DNA of 64,000 bases from Elephas maximus indicus (GCF_024166365.1 NC_064825.1:103616480-103680479); one strand, 5' to 3'; shown: positions 22,212-33,167, counted from the stretch's first letter. The notes: a model not told the origin generated them from the letters alone. Made by a program: numbers and translations.

Positions 22212-23141
22212 ATGACCAGTAAAAATAACGTGACTGAGTTAATTATCACCGGCCTTTTCCAGGATCCACAGGTGCAGAGAGTATGTTTTGTGGTGTTTCT
22301 TCTCCTGTACCTGGCCACGGTGGTGTGCAATGGCCTCATTGTGTTGACAGTCAGTGTCAGCAAGAGTCTGCGTTCCCCCATGTACTTCTTTCTGAGCTAC
22401 CTGTCCCTGGTGGAGATCAGTTACTCTTCCACTGTTGTCCCTAAGTTCATCACTGACTTACTTATCAAGATCAAAACCATCTCCTTGGAGGGCTGTCTGG
22501 CACAGATATTCTTCTTCCACTTCTTTGGTGTGACAGAGATTCTCTTGCTCACAGTGATGGCTTATGACCGCTACGCGGCCATCTGCAAACCCCTGCACTA
22601 TACAACCATCATGAACCAGGCTGTGTGTCACCTTCTGGTGGCTGGCTGCTGGCTGGGGGGCATAATTCACTCCATGGTTCAGATCCTTGTCACTGTCCAA
22701 TTGCCCTTCTGTGGCCCCAATGTAATTGACCATTACTTCTGTGACCTCCAACCCCTATTCAAGGTTGCCTGCACTGATACCTTTGTGGAGGGTGCTATTG
22801 TGTTGGCTAACAGTGGCTTAATCTCTGTTATATCTTTCCTCATCTTGGTATCTTCTTATGTTGTCATCTTAGTCAACTTGAGGAATCATTCTGCAGAGGG
22901 AAGGCGCAAAGCTCTCTCTACCTGTGCCTCCCACATCACAGTGGCCATCTTGTTCTTTGGACCTGCCATCTTCCTCTACATGAGGCCATCTTCCACCTTC
23001 ACTGAGGATAAACTGGTGGCTGTTTTCTACACAGTCATCACCCCCATGCTGAACGCCATTATCTACACACTCAGAAATGCAGAGGTGAAAAATGCTATGA
23101 GAAGGTTATGGGATAAGAAGGTGAACTCAGGAATAGAGTGA
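22212..23141 (+). CDS. OR4B1: Olfactory receptor family 4, OR4B1-like (copy B), open but with altered conserved residues
   Basis: This is an open frame of 309 residues, the length of human OR4B1, starting MTSKNNVTEL. An ATG nine bases upstream (22,203) is in frame, but 22,212 aligns with copy A and human. It has the N-glycosylation site NVT at 6-8, PMYFF at 56-60, CGPN and HYFCD in ECL2 and KALSTCASH in TM6. Three positions that are nearly invariant in the family differ: TM1 reads VCN where GN is expected (C39), the DRYVAIC block reads DRYAAIC (A122), and TM7 reads PMLNAIIY where the NPxxY proline is expected (A282). Copy A is canonical at all three. The frame is intact, but signalling may be weak or lost. 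It lies about 9 kb upstream of an OR4X2-like pseudogene on the same strand, the order of the human cluster. An assembly error at three separate sites is unlikely. Confidence 0.88.
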   Translation: MTSKNNVTELIITGLFQDPQVQRVCFVVFLLLYLATVVCNGLIVLTVSVSKSLRSPMYFFLSYLSLVEISYSSTVVPKFITDLLIKIKTISLEGCLAQIFFFHFFGVTEILLLTVMAYDRYAAICKPLHYTTIMNQAVCHLLVAGCWLGGIIHSMVQILVTVQLPFCGPNVIDHYFCDLQPLFKVACTDTFVEGAIVLANSGLISVISFLILVSSYVVILVNLRNHSAEGRRKALSTCASHITVAILFFGPAIFLYMRPSSTFTEDKLVAVFYTVITPMLNAIIYTLRNAEVKNAMRRLWDKKVNSGIE

Positions 23142-23404
23142 AAATGAAAACACGAAAAAACAAAATACAACAAAAACAAAAAACAACTCACAAACAGGGT
23201 GATCAACTTTGAGATCTGATTTTAGCCAGCCATGAAAGAAGAGAGAAAAAGTTAACCTGTTTATATTTTTCTTTTTATGTTAGGTGAGCTATGTTTACTC
23301 CATGGTACCAGTTAAAGCCCTGTCGTATTTGTCAACATTTTGGAGAATTTCAGATATTAGGTTACTTTCCTTCTTTTCTTCAGTAGTCTATAGTGCAAAG
23401 TGCA

Positions 23405-23520
23405 TAGGTTTTAGGGAGAGGTCACCTAGACTAGAACCTCCACCCTATTGTCTACTAACTGTGTAATCTTGGATTCATTCACTTCACCTCTTGGTGTTAG
23501 CATGCTGTGGTATGTGGAAA
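23405..23520 (+). repeat. MIR fragment, shared by both arms
   Basis: The piece 'gcataggttttagggagagg' to 'actaactgtgtaatcttgga' follows MIR. Its inverted counterpart lies at about 60,540-60,660, so it predates the duplication. Confidence 0.55.
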
Positions 23521-23869
23521 TATTGTGACACTCAGAGACAGAGGGTCGTGTATTCCTTTGTTTCTCCTTACTGGTGGGACTTTGAGGGAGTCCCAGAAAG
23601 TCTCCTCTGCTTCATTTGGTGACTCTACCCCATTAACCTGCTTCCAAATGCCTGAAATTCCATAGTAGGAACTTCATTTCATGGGTAAGGGGAATTGTTA
23701 GACTCAAATGTATCTGGGAGGCAAAATACAATAAAACTTTAGTAAACATTAATATCTTAGCCACAACAATTTTATAAGACCCTTCTGTTTCTATGCACTG
23801 AGGTAAAGAGAACAATGCAGTCAGAAATTCATTCAGTTATAACACAAATAACACAACCTGATGAAAAAT

Positions 23870-24155
23870 GACTTAAGCCAAATCCAGTCTGCCACCTAAT
23901 GCTTGTGAGCTAAGAATGGCTTTTACAAAAAAAAAAAAAGGATACTATTTCATGACATGTGAAGTTTATGTGAATTTCAAAGTTTAGTGTCCATAAATAA
24001 AGTTTATTAGATCAGAGCCATGCCCATTATTTTACGTGTTATCTATGGCTTCTTTCAAGCTGTAGTGGCCAAGGTGAGTAGTTGTCATAGAGACTCTATG
24101 GTGGCAAAACCTAAAATATTTACTATCTGACCCTTTACAGAAGACCCTGGCTTAA
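23870..24155 (-). mobile_element. hAT-type (Charlie group) MITE
   Basis: It resembles a common mammalian hAT element read in reverse: 'gccaaatccagtctgccacc', 'aataaagtttattagatcag', 'atctatggcttctttcaagc' and 'ttactatctgaccctttaca'. The inverted copy in the right arm keeps only the first part (60,135-60,180) before an RTE piece takes over. I do not commit to a family name. Confidence 0.55.
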
Positions 24156-24489
24156 GCTGTAATGATATTTATTGCTTTCTCAACAAACATGAAGACTGGG
24201 GATCAGTGGTTCTGGGGTTTGTTTGTTAATTCTATGATGTTGACTCACTGGGTTTGCGCCTCTTCAGTTCTTTTGTATGTTTCCTCATGGATGCAAGATG
24301 GCCACAACAGCTCTTTAATGAGGGGAGGGAGGGGCTTTCTTTTTATGAGGGGAAATATTTCCCAGAAACTTTCCAGCACAATTCCTCTTATTTTTATTGG
24401 CCAGAATTAGGTCACATGTCCACCACTAGATGCAAAGAAGGATGGGAAAGTACATATTGGCAAAGAGGAATATTATAGGTTTAGGCCAG

Positions 24490-25058
24490 AGTTGTGGGTT
24501 GAATTGTGTCCACTAAAAAGATATGTTGAAGTACTAACCTCTGCACCAATGAATGTGACCTTGCTTGGGGAAATAGGGTTTTTCTTTGCAGATTATTATC
24601 AGGTAAGTTAAGGAAGTCATACAGGAGGAGGGTAGGTCCTAATCCTAATCTCTTTTGAATAGTATTTTATTAAAAAGAAGGACAGACACAGAAATGGAGT
24701 CACACACAGAGGGAAGACATTGCATGAGGATTCACCTACAAGCAAAGAAATGCCAAGAAATGCCTGGAGCTATCAGAAACTGAAGGAGACAAGGAAGGAT
24801 CTTTCTTTGGAGTTGACAGAGACAGAGGATAGCCCTGATGATGCCCTGGATTCTAACTTCTAGCCTCCAATCCGTTGCCGTTGAGTTGATTCTACACATA
24901 GCAAAGCTATAGACAGAGTAGAACTGTCCTATAGGGTTTTAAAGGAGCGGCTGGTGGATTTGAACTGCCAAAACACTCCAGTACTGTGAAAAATAAATTT
25001 CTGCTTTTAAAGCCCTCCGCTTTGTAGTATTTTGCTATGGCATCTGGAAACTTAGACA
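24490..25058 (+). mobile_element. Solo LTR, MLT1A-like MaLR, shared by both arms
   Basis: The body follows MLT1A-type LTRs ('ttgaattgtgtccactaaaa', 'aatgtgaccttgcttgggga', 'aagaaggacagacacagaaa', 'aaataaatttctgctttta'). The flanks gccag and accag may be the 5-bp target duplication. The inverted counterpart is 58,951-59,408. It is an old fossil element from before the duplication, later hit by an AfroSINE in this arm only. Confidence 0.75.
24870..24970 (-). repeat. AfroSINE fragment, left arm only
   Basis: Reverse copy ('ccgttgccgttgagttgatt' to 'ggtggatttgaactgcca') without its tRNA head. The right arm reads straight through this point ('ctagcctccagtgcagtg'), so it inserted after the inverted duplication. 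Confidence 0.8.
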
Positions 25059-25130
25059 ACCAGACATAAATTTTTCACCTGGCTTGGGCACATTGCTTCT
25101 CAAACAACATCAAGATTCTGTCATTAAGGA

Positions 25131-25284
25131 AGGATAAATGCTATGGCTGCTAACCAAGAGGCAGGCAGTTTGAATCCGCCAGGTGCTCCTTGGAAACTCT
25201 ATGGGGTAGTTCTACTCTGTCCTATAGGGTCGCTATGAGTCGGAATCGACTCGATGGCAGTGGGTTTGGTTTTGGTTTTGGTCT
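25131..25284 (+). repeat. AfroSINE, left arm only
   Basis: Well-preserved forward copy ending 'gaatcgactcgatggcagtg' with a (GGTTTT) tail. It is absent from the right arm, where 'catgaaggaaggagactgta' spans the site in reverse complement. The insertion is therefore recent relative to the duplication. Confidence 0.88.
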
Positions 25285-25308
25285 GCCACAGGGAGTTTGG
25301 ATGGAAGT

Positions 25309-25807
25309 TGTCATGGATTGAATAGAGTCCCCCCAAAATATGTGTCAACTTGGTTAGGCCACAATTCCCAGTATTGTGTGGTTGTCCTCCATTTTGTGAT
25401 TGTAATTTTATGTTAAAGAGGATTATGGTGGGATTGTAACATCCTTACCCAGATCACATCCTCAATCCAATGTAAAGGGAGTTTCCCTGGGCTGTGGCCT
25501 GCACCACCTTTTATCTCTCAGGAGTTAAAAAGGCAAGGGGAATGAGCAGAGAAGGGGGACTTCATACTACCAAGAATGCAGTGCCAGGAGCAGAGTGCAT
25601 CGTTTGGACCCAGGGTCCCTGTGTGGAGAAGCTCCTAGTTTGAGGCAAGACTGCTGAGAACACTGACAGAGAGGGAAAGCCTTTCCCTGGAACTGGTGCC
25701 CTGAATTTGGACTTATAACCTACTAGACTGTGATAGTATAAATTTCTTTTTGTTGAAGCTAACCACTTATGGTATTTCTGTTATAGCAGCACTAGATGAC
25801 TAAGACA
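25309..25807 (+). mobile_element. Solo LTR, MaLR-like, left arm only
   Basis: It runs from TGTCATGGATTG to CTAAGACA (499 bp), flanked by gaagt (25,304-25,308) and gaggt (25,808-25,812). The right arm has the unoccupied site (reverse complement reads 'catggaggtggtttcctgg'). This fossil therefore arrived after the duplication, and its family was active then. Confidence 0.82.
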
Positions 25808-25854
25808 GAGGTGTTTTCTTGGAGGATGGTGCCCCTGGACACAATGACAGAGTT

Positions 25855-25965
25855 GAGGGATTTGACTCTGGGGCTGGACTGACCGATTGAAGCTCAACTC
25901 CACCACTTGGTGACTGTATAACCTCAGGCAGTGACTAAACTCTCTTGATTCAGTTTCCTTGGTGT
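25855..25965 (+). repeat. MIR fragment
   Basis: It matches the centre of MIR ('caactccaccacttggtgac', 'tgactaaactctcttgattc'). A reverse counterpart in the right arm lies around 58,700-58,810. Confidence 0.55.
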
Positions 25966-26639
25966 AGAATTTTGGTGCCAAGTTCAAGAACCATTTTCTT
26001 TAACATCACAGTTTTTCTGAGAATGAACCCTGCCTTAATTTCTCTCTGGAAGATAAAAAAGGTGTGGGGGAGGGGCGATTAGAATGTGAGTGCCTGGGAA
26101 TTATAAATAGAAAACTATCCTTGGAATCCTCAAAAGCAGGGAATGAGTGTTGGTCACATATACATCCCTGTACCTAGGGTTCTGGGCCAATTCACTACAA
26201 ATAAATTCACCAAACAGCAATTTGCCAATTTAAGAGAATTATAACATGGCTAACTTGCTGAACTTTAGATGCACCAAAAATGTGTTTCTATTAATTAACC
26301 CTTTATAAATTTTATAGCACTTGGTTTCACTGAGACTTGCAATAAGCTTTGCCTGTGGAGGGATTTTTGTTCATCTTGAGTTTCACTTTTCTTGAAAATA
26401 ATCAATATCCAGGATTTTATATATGTTTATTTCTCTCTTTCAATGAGTTTTCTATTCAGGCATGAGTCCAGATAAGCATTTGGGAGTCCTCTTACTATGG
26501 GAGGGAGAAGGAGAAACCAACGTTGAGGAATACCAGCGATCTCCGTCCCAGAGCCTGGGCACGAGTTCAGGCAGTCTGACTCCCAGGACAGATGCCTCTC
26601 CCATGGTGGCTCCTTATTCCAGCTAGGGTTTATTTTTTA

Positions 26640-27130
26640 ATGGAGGTAAATTTTACCTCCGTTTACAGACCATACTCATGCACAGTCTGATGAGTTTCGA
26701 CAATTTATATGCCCATGTAACAGCATCCCAACCCAAACACAAAGCATTTCTATCACTCTGGAAACTTCTCTCATGACCCCTTCCATGTAATCCCCACTCC
26801 CCACAGGCAACCACTGATCTAATTTCTGTCGTCACAGATTTAGCCTGTTCATCAACTCATATAAATGAATCATAAAGCATGTACTCTTTTGTGTGGCTTC
26901 TTTCGCTCGAATTAATGTTTTTGAGATTCATTTATCTTGCAAGTTCCAGGAGTTTGTTCCTTTTATTTGCTGAGTAGTATTCCATTTTATGAATACACCA
27001 AATTTATTTAATCCATTCTTGTTGATGGACATTTGGGTTGATTCCTGATTATGGCTATTATTGATAAAAGCTTCTATAAACATTCTTCTATGTTCCCATT
27101 TTTTAAAAGCATAAATTGATAGGGTCATTT
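26640..27130 (-). repeat. Old L1M-type LINE remnant
   Basis: The stretch with 'ggaggtaaattttacctccg', 'tgctgagtagtattccattt' and 'gttgatggacatttgggttg' is the worn 3' part of an ancient L1 in reverse. Its inverted counterpart in the right arm is at about 57,545-57,990. Between this and the preceding MIR (25,970-26,640) I see no gene. Confidence 0.55.
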
Positions 27131-27291
27131 ATTTTACTTGCTAGGTAAATTTTCACAACTTAATTTAAAAAATCTGCACAGCTTTTATTGTGGTGGAAGT
27201 TAATTAGAACTAGACAAGAGAAGTCATATTCAATGGGTTAATCCTCATGGGTTAGTTAGGAAAATAAAATCAACCTTTTCCACCAAACCTT

Positions 27292-27668
27292 ATTTATTTA
27301 TTGTGCTTTAGGTGAAAGTTTACAAGTCAGTCTCTCATACAAAAAGCCATACACATCCGGCGGTGCACTCCCAGCTGCTCCCCCCTTAATGAGACAGCAC
27401 ATTCCTCCTCTCCACCCTTTATACCCCATGTCCATTCAACTAGCTCCTGTCCCCCTCTGCCTTCTAATTTTGCCACCAGACAGGAGTCGTCTGCATAGTC
27501 TCATGTGTCTACTTGAGTCATGAAGTTCACTCCTCACCAGCATCATTGTCTATTTCATAGGTCAGGCCAATCCCTGTTTGTAGAGTTGGTTTTGGGAGTA
27601 TTTCCAATCTTGGGCTATCAGAGGGCCTGAGGACTATGACTGTCAGGGTCCCTCCAGTCTCAGCCAGA
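27292..27668 (-). mobile_element. L1 3' end, 5'-truncated, left arm only
   Basis: It opens with the L1 3' UTR end in reverse ('ttgtgctttaggtgaaagtt') and ends in 'gtccctccagtctcagccag'. The flanks 'caccaaacct' and 'gacaaacctaa' suggest the target duplication. The right arm shows the unoccupied site (reverse complement 'ttctgacaaacctaattta'). It is a short insertion later than the duplication. Confidence 0.82.
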
Positions 27669-28109
27669 CTGACAAACCTAATTTATAAGTTTAGGTGAAT
27701 AAATACTGTTTTCTACCACAATATTTTAGCAGAAGCTGTTTTTCTATAACAAACAGTCATAGAATCAACTTTATGTTTCTTTATCAAATATTTCAATATA
27801 AAAAAAGACTAGATGACAGACTTTCATAGAAACTCAACTTCATGATGATATGTTGCAGAATAAATTTAGGTTTAACTTAAATTTTTGGAGCTTTTATGTG
27901 AATATTTGCTAAACTTCTTTGAGTATTTCTATACAAAGCTAATGGTTAATTCAGCTTTCACATTCTTAAAAGCAATTGGGTGAAACTTCTATCTTATGAA
28001 ATCTCTCATAAAAAATTTCCTATTAGTCATTAATTGACACTTGTGGCAATCTTGATTCAATTGTAATTCTCATCAAGGTTGAATCAACATTTTTTTTTTA
28101 GTAAAAATG

Positions 28110-28280
28110 GTGTACAGCATGTTGCATTTTACAAAGAGCTCTTATGACATTTCAAAAACATTTCATTATGGAAAATTTCAAACATACACAGTTGTGGTCA
28201 GAGCAGTGCAACGAACTCCCATGTACTCAACATCCAGTTTCACTAATTACCAATTCAGGGTGAATTTTGTTTCATCTATA
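28110..28280 (+). repeat. Old L1M 3' UTR fragment
   Basis: The block 'aaaatttcaaacatacacag', 'aactcccatgtactcaacat', 'gtgaattttgtttcatctat' is typical of ancient L1M 3' UTRs. The counterpart in the right arm is at about 50,215-50,360. Confidence 0.5.
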
Positions 28281-28284
28281 CAGG

Positions 28285-28530
28285 GCATCTCAACGGTAGC
28301 ACTACTGACATTTTGGGTCAGAAAATTCCTTGCTTTGGGGGCTGCCCTGTGCATTGTTGGATGTTTTGCAGCATCCCTGCCCTCTAGATGCCAATAACAC
28401 CTGCACCCTCGCTCATCTCCTCTTTCTCACCTCAGGTCGGGTTGTGACAAACTGAAAACATCTCCCGACATTCCCCTATATCTCCTGGGGGCAAATCCCA
28501 CCCAGTTGAGAACTACCGATTTATACCCTT
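28285..28530 (-). mobile_element. MER5A (hAT-Charlie MITE), shared by both arms
   Basis: In reverse it reads from 'gcatctcaacggtagcacta' to 'ccacccagttgagaactacc', with the MER5A internal block 'gcattgttggatgttttgca'. The inverted copy is at 49,966-50,212. It is an old, non-autonomous DNA transposon that travelled with the duplication. From here to 29,480 no gene is seen. Confidence 0.8.
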
Positions 28531-29566
28531 GTGGACACCAAAAGCAAAGAGAAGTACTATTTTGGTTTCCTGACACTTGTGGTCTCTATTCCTTGCACTC
28601 ACCCTTTTGAGTAGTGTCATTTCGTATAAAGCCACATGAGGAAGTTCATGACAAGGACGAGTTACATCTAATTAATCTCTGAAAAGAATAGAGTCCCATA
28701 CAGAGTAAGTGCCCTGTGAACATTGGGTGAATCTAATTTGTTCATATACTCTATTTATTTCTGAAGTTGTTGTGTCCTACAAGGAAGTTTGAGATATTAG
28801 TAATCAGGTCCTGCTTCTCATGAGGAGGGTTGCCTGATTAGCAAGGGGAAAAGGGTACAGCTCTCTGGGGGCTGACTTTCTCTCACCCGATATCTGACCT
28901 TCTCCCCTGGTGTCTCTGGAGCAATTTCAAGTCAAGGCTAAGCTGCCAGAGTTCGTTTTTCTCTGTGGAACAGCACAGAGACAAAGGGGAGGGAAGTCTC
29001 CTTTGCTCTTGTCTTAAATCAGGTGGAACTGAAACCCCAGTGACTTAGTTTCAACATTCTGACTCTGAGGCTACAAGGGGAGCAGATTCTCAGCCTTGTG
29101 ACTCTGGCAAGACAGGTATCTCAGTTTGATGGCTCTGGATTAGCTCACTGGGAAACCTGGGTGAACCTGGGTGAGAGCTGTTCTCAAGGCATCATTTGCA
29201 CCTCTGTGGTCAGAACAGAAAAGGTAACTGTGGTGAGAACAGCAAAACCATGGAGGCTCTGGGATGAGATTTTTGTCTTGTGACCATGTACTTCTTTTGC
29301 ATGTGGTGATTATTCCACTTTGAAAGCAAAAGGAATGTGGCAAGGAACACATGGCATTTTCCAAAGTGCTTTCACATTGATCCAGTCTTTGACTGAGTTC
29401 CTTGTGGACGAAAGCTTAGTGCTAGGCCCCTGGGTTCAGGACTGGAGGAGACGCATTCTTGTTTCCGGTGGCGGGGGGGCTTTGTTCCTTCAATATTTAA
29501 TGAATATCTACTATGTACATAGTACTGTGCTAAGATGGCTAACCCCCCCCCCCAAAAAAAGCAAAC

Positions 29567-29706
29567 ACCAAACCCACTGCTGGTGAGTCGATTCGAACAG
29601 AGTTGAACTGCCCCATAGAGTTTCCAAGGAGCGCTTGGTGGATTTGAACTGCCAACCTCTTGGTTAACAGCCGTAGCACTTAACCACTATGGCACCAGGG
29701 TTTCCC
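29567..29706 (-). repeat. AfroSINE
   Basis: Reverse short-subtype copy, from the poly-C/A run at 29,543-29,560 to 'ggcaccagggtttcc'. It sits in L2 sequence. Confidence 0.88.
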
Positions 29707-29775
29707 TAAGAAGGCTAGGGAAGATATATATCCAATGGTTATCCACTAAGTCATTCATTTTATCTACTTTACCTC

Positions 29776-29970
29776 TTGCCAAGTTGATTCTGACTCATGG
29801 CCACCCTGTGTGTGTCAGAGTAGTGCTGTGCTCCATAGAGTTTTTAATGGCTGATTTTTCAGTAGTAGGTTGACAAGCCCTCCTTCTGAGGAGCCTCTGG
29901 GTGGACTCAAACCTCCAGACTTTTGGTTAGCAGCCGAAAGCATTAAGTGCTTGCACAACCGAGGGACTCC
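29776..29970 (-). repeat. AfroSINE, long subtype
   Basis: Reverse copy that keeps the internal segment ('tttaatggctgatttttcag', 'gaggagcctctgggtggact') and ends 'acaaccgagggactcc'. It is more diverged than its neighbour. Confidence 0.85.
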
Positions 29971-30267
29971 TTATCTACATTATCTGAACGATATTGTGGC
30001 AGACACTTCAGTAGATGGTGCGGTGGTAAGATATATCTCTGCCCTGAGGAATTTCACAGTTCAGTGGGACAGATGACCACATGAAACTATAATAATTCAG
30101 TGTGGTAAGTGCTGTGATTCCAAAATGCCCTGAGAGAAGAGGAGGTATTGATTATAGGGGCCTGTGGATTGGGAAGATGGATTTCCTAGCTCTGAGAGGA
30201 ATCCAAGACGGTATGGAGGCTGGGAGACTAACACCTCGGTTGGGGCTGGGAGTAGAATTTAGGACCT

Positions 30268-30425
30268 CTACCTGTGAGGTATATGTTATTATCTTTATCT
30301 TACAGTGAGGACTCTGTAGCTCTGAGAGGTTAAATAACTTTTTAGATATCAAATAGATATTACCTGAAGAATCCTGGATGTGAACCCAGGAGTCCAGACT
30401 CCGAGCAGTGCTTTCTTCCATCAAT
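30268..30425 (-). repeat. MIR
   Basis: Reverse MIR: 'ttattatctttatcttacag', 'gctctgagaggttaaataac', 'gatgtgaacccaggagtcca'. It is also inside the block missing from the right arm. Confidence 0.65.
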
Positions 30426-31515
30426 GACTTCTTCATAAATTTTCCCTGTTGACCTGGGAGTCTAGGGCTGTTCTCTGACCTCTCTCTTCATCTCTGTAAT
30501 AATAAACTCTAGCAGTGATTTCCTTCTGCCTCATGGTGCTTAATCATCTAAGCCTGTCTCAGACACTGAGGGAAGAAGTTTGTGGTATGAGTGGAAGTCA
30601 TCTGGGTCCTGGTCTGAGGTCTGCCTGGAGTCATTGTACAAACAGCTGTGCTAGCATACACAACCTCAGCCACGTTGGACGAGCCACCTTGAGTCCAGCA
30701 TGGACAGGATGGTCTGCAAATCAGTCAGTGAACAGTCATGGTGATGCCCTAAGGTGTCTGGAAGGCTGAGCTGTGGTGAAAGACGTGGCAGGACAAGAGT
30801 GGGCACAGGAGGGGTGGTTTGGACCTTTGATGCTACTGAGGGGCATATATATGGAGGAAATGAAGGTACCAGTGAGAAGAATTGTGTAGGGTTTGAGCTA
30901 GACTCTTGGAAACGCAAAAGTCATCAAGTGGCCAAGGGTAGAAGGAGAGAATTAGGAGAAGAAGCAGATGTAAGAGGGGAGAATGAGTATCAAGAATGCT
31001 AGCATGCAAACCAAGGAATCAAAGGGAAGGTGATGACTGGAAGCTGCAGGTAAAAGACAATTAAAAACCTTCAAAGGAGATAGGAAGACATCTAAAATGG
31101 AGATAGTAACACTGTCCTTTTTGCCCCACATGGTACCATGAAGCATTAACCTACTAACAGGTTTCCCCTTTTCTGGTCTGTTTCCATTAGTCCAACCTTT
31201 ACTTACAAAGAGATTTTACTTTCCAGCTGACTAGCATTCCCAATGATTCCCCATCATCCACAGGATATACTCGAAAGTCCATAGCAGCCCTTCATAAACT
31301 GGTCCCAGACTCTGTCTCCAGCTTCATCTTTTCCTATTCTCCTCTTTACTCCAGGCACACATGGTACATTTTCACAGATTTGCACTTGCTCTTCTGCCTT
31401 CTTAGATGGCTTTTCTCATTTTCTACACATAACTAACTCCTACTAATCTTTTGATATCACAAGCTTCTAATACATGCAAAGGATCATTATAAAATTCACC
31501 CACTGATCTCAACCA
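30426..31515. other. Gene-free stretch upstream of OR4X2-like copy 1
   Basis: No exon is recognised. From about 30,860 the sequence is again matched in the right arm (30,860-31,560 against roughly 48,400-49,080), so any 5' UTR exon or promoter of the OR4X2-like genes in this interval would have been duplicated with them. Confidence 0.5.
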
Positions 31516-31523
31516 AGGAGTCT

Positions 31524-31543
31524 CTTGTTTTGTATCTTTTCAG
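31524..31543 (+). promoter_or_regulatory. Splice acceptor before OR4X2-like copy 1
   Basis: The tract 'cttgttttgtatcttttcag' has AG at 31,542-31,543, 39 bases before the ATG. The inverted copy keeps the same site ('tatcatttcag' on the minus strand). Confidence 0.65.
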
Positions 31544-31582
31544 ATCACTCCACTCAAACTACCACCTCCTGGTGGTGACTTC

Positions 31583-32512
31583 ATGGCTGACACACACAAT
31601 GTGACTGAATTCATTTTTCTGGGACTTTCTCCCAATCTGGAGGTGCAGAGAGTTTGCTTTGTGATATTTTTATTCTTGCACACGGCGATTGTGCTGGGGA
31701 ATTTCCTCATTGTGCTCACTGTCATGACCAGCAGAAGTCTTGCTTCCCCCATGTACTTCTTCCTCAGTTGCTTGTCCTTCATGGAGATCTGCTACTCTTC
31801 TACCACAGCCCCCAAACTTATCTCAGACTTGCTGGCTGAAAAGAAAGCCATATCTCTGTGGGGCTGCATGACACAGGTTTTCTTCATCCACTTCTTTGGT
31901 GGCACTGAGATTTTCCTGCTCACTGTGATGGCCTATGACCGCTACGTGGCCATCTGCAAGCCCCTCAACTACACTACCATCATGAACCAGCAAGTGTGTG
32001 CTGTCTTGGTGGGAATGGCATCGGTGGGCAGTTTTGTGCATTCCTTTGCCCAAGTCCTTCTCATCTTCCACTTGCCCTTCTGTGGCCCCAGTGTGATTGA
32101 CCACTTCTTCTGTGACCTGCTTCCTCTTCTCAAGCTTGCCTGCTCTGACACCTTTCTCATTGGTCTGTTGATGGTTGCCAATGGGGGGACCCTGTCTGTG
32201 ATCAGCTTTGTGGTTGTCTTAGCCTCCTATGTGGTTATCTTGCTCCATCTGAGGACTTGAAGCTCTGAGGGGCGGCGAAAGGCCCTCTCCACCTGTGGGT
32301 CCCATATTACTGTGGTAATCTTGTTCTTTGGGCCCTGCATCTTCATCTATCTGAGGCCTTCTACCACTCTGTCTGTGGACAAGATGGTTGCTGTGTTCTA
32401 CACAGTGATCACTCCTCTCCTCAACCCTATCATCTACTCCCTGAGGAATGCTGAAGTGAGGAAGGCTATGAAGAGGCTGTGGATCAGGGCAATAAATGTG
32501 GATGAGAAATAG
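31583..32512 (+). pseudogene. OR4X2: OR4X2-like olfactory receptor copy 1, premature stop
   Basis: The reading frame has 309 codons and follows human OR4X2 (FIFLGLSPN, RVCFVIFLFL, ISDLLAEKKAISLWGC). The human protein starts a few codons later. Canonical marks are present: NVT at 6-8, GN at 39-40, PMYFF at 56-60, MAYDRYVAIC at 116-125, CGPS and CDLLPLLKLAC in ECL2. Codon 226 (32,258-32,260) is TGA where the inverted copy has CGA, a CpG-type C-to-T change. It cuts the protein at the end of TM5 and removes ICL3, TM6 and TM7. After the stop the frame stays open to the natural end ([21 protein letters not shown]), so the loss looks recent. It could be a segregating pseudogene in the species, or a sequencing error. 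Confidence 0.9.
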
Positions 32513-32771
32513 AGAGTGAATATTGGCTCCTGGGTTTAGAACAATGCTTAGTTAATGGAAAACTTGGAAAGGGCAGAATGTGTTGAAAAAAATAAGTACA
32601 CAGTACTTGTTAGTGCTAGGGTTATTCTATCTTTTGTCAATATTAAAAAACTTCATTTTAATTGCTTATAAAATATATTCACTTATGGATGTACTGTAAG
32701 TTAATTAGTTACTTTTCTGTTGTTCAATGTTTAGGTAGTTTTTAATTTTGTACAACTATGTATAATGCTAA

Positions 32772-32980
32772 GAAGCCCTGGTGGTGCAGTTGTTAAGCGC
32801 TGGGCTGCTAATAGAAAGGTCAGCATTTGGAACGTACCATATACTCTGGGGAGAAAGATGTGGCAGGCTGCTTCTGTAAAGGTTACGGCTTTGGAAACCC
32901 TATGGGTGGCAGTTCTACTTTGCCCTACAGAGTTGCTATGAGTCAGAATTGGCTAGATGACGTGAGTTTTTTTTGGTTTT
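32772..32980 (+). repeat. AfroSINE, long subtype, left arm only
   Basis: Forward copy starting 'agaagccctggtggtgcag' with the internal segment ('gaaagatgtggcaggctgct'). The right arm reads across the site in reverse complement ('ctattaataacactgtgg'), so it inserted after the duplication or was lost from the right arm. Confidence 0.85.
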
Positions 32981-33095
32981 ATAAATAGCACTGTGGTAAA
33001 TATGATTGAAATCTTTTAACTGTACTTTTCATTTTCTTTTAGCCTCACTTCCTACAGTGAATTTTCTGCGTTAAAGGGTATAAAGAATCTGATAT

Positions 33096-33163
33096 CAAAA
33101 CAAACAAACAAACAAACAAACAAACAAACAAACAAACAAACAAACAAACAAACAAACAAACAA
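33096..33163 (+). repeat. (CAAA)n microsatellite
   Basis: A run of about 16 uninterrupted CAAA units. It joins the head-to-tail end of the reverse AfroSINE at 33,168, so it is probably that SINE's expanded tail. A shorter (CAAA) run lies at 33,340-33,365. Confidence 0.95.
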
Positions 33164-33167
33164 CCCC

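Larger units (their letters stand above)
29485..30130 (-). repeat. LINE L2 3' region, interrupted by two AfroSINEs
   Basis: The start 'tatttaatgaatatctacta' and the part after the SINEs ('atatctctgccctgaggaat') match the reverse of the L2 3' end. It lies inside a block of about 1.5 kb (29,378-30,860) that is missing from the right arm. Confidence 0.55.

Noticed and set aside
22458-22751. Antisense open frame within receptor copy B, with relatives in the OR4X2 copies (31,823-32,104 and 47,843-48,142)
   Set aside because: Recurrence in several copies follows from the conserved sense sequence of the receptors. No independent evidence of coding.
33096-33163. (CAAA)n run considered as a CRISPR-like or structured array
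   Set aside because: A simple four-base microsatellite without spacers in a mammalian genome, probably an expanded SINE tail.
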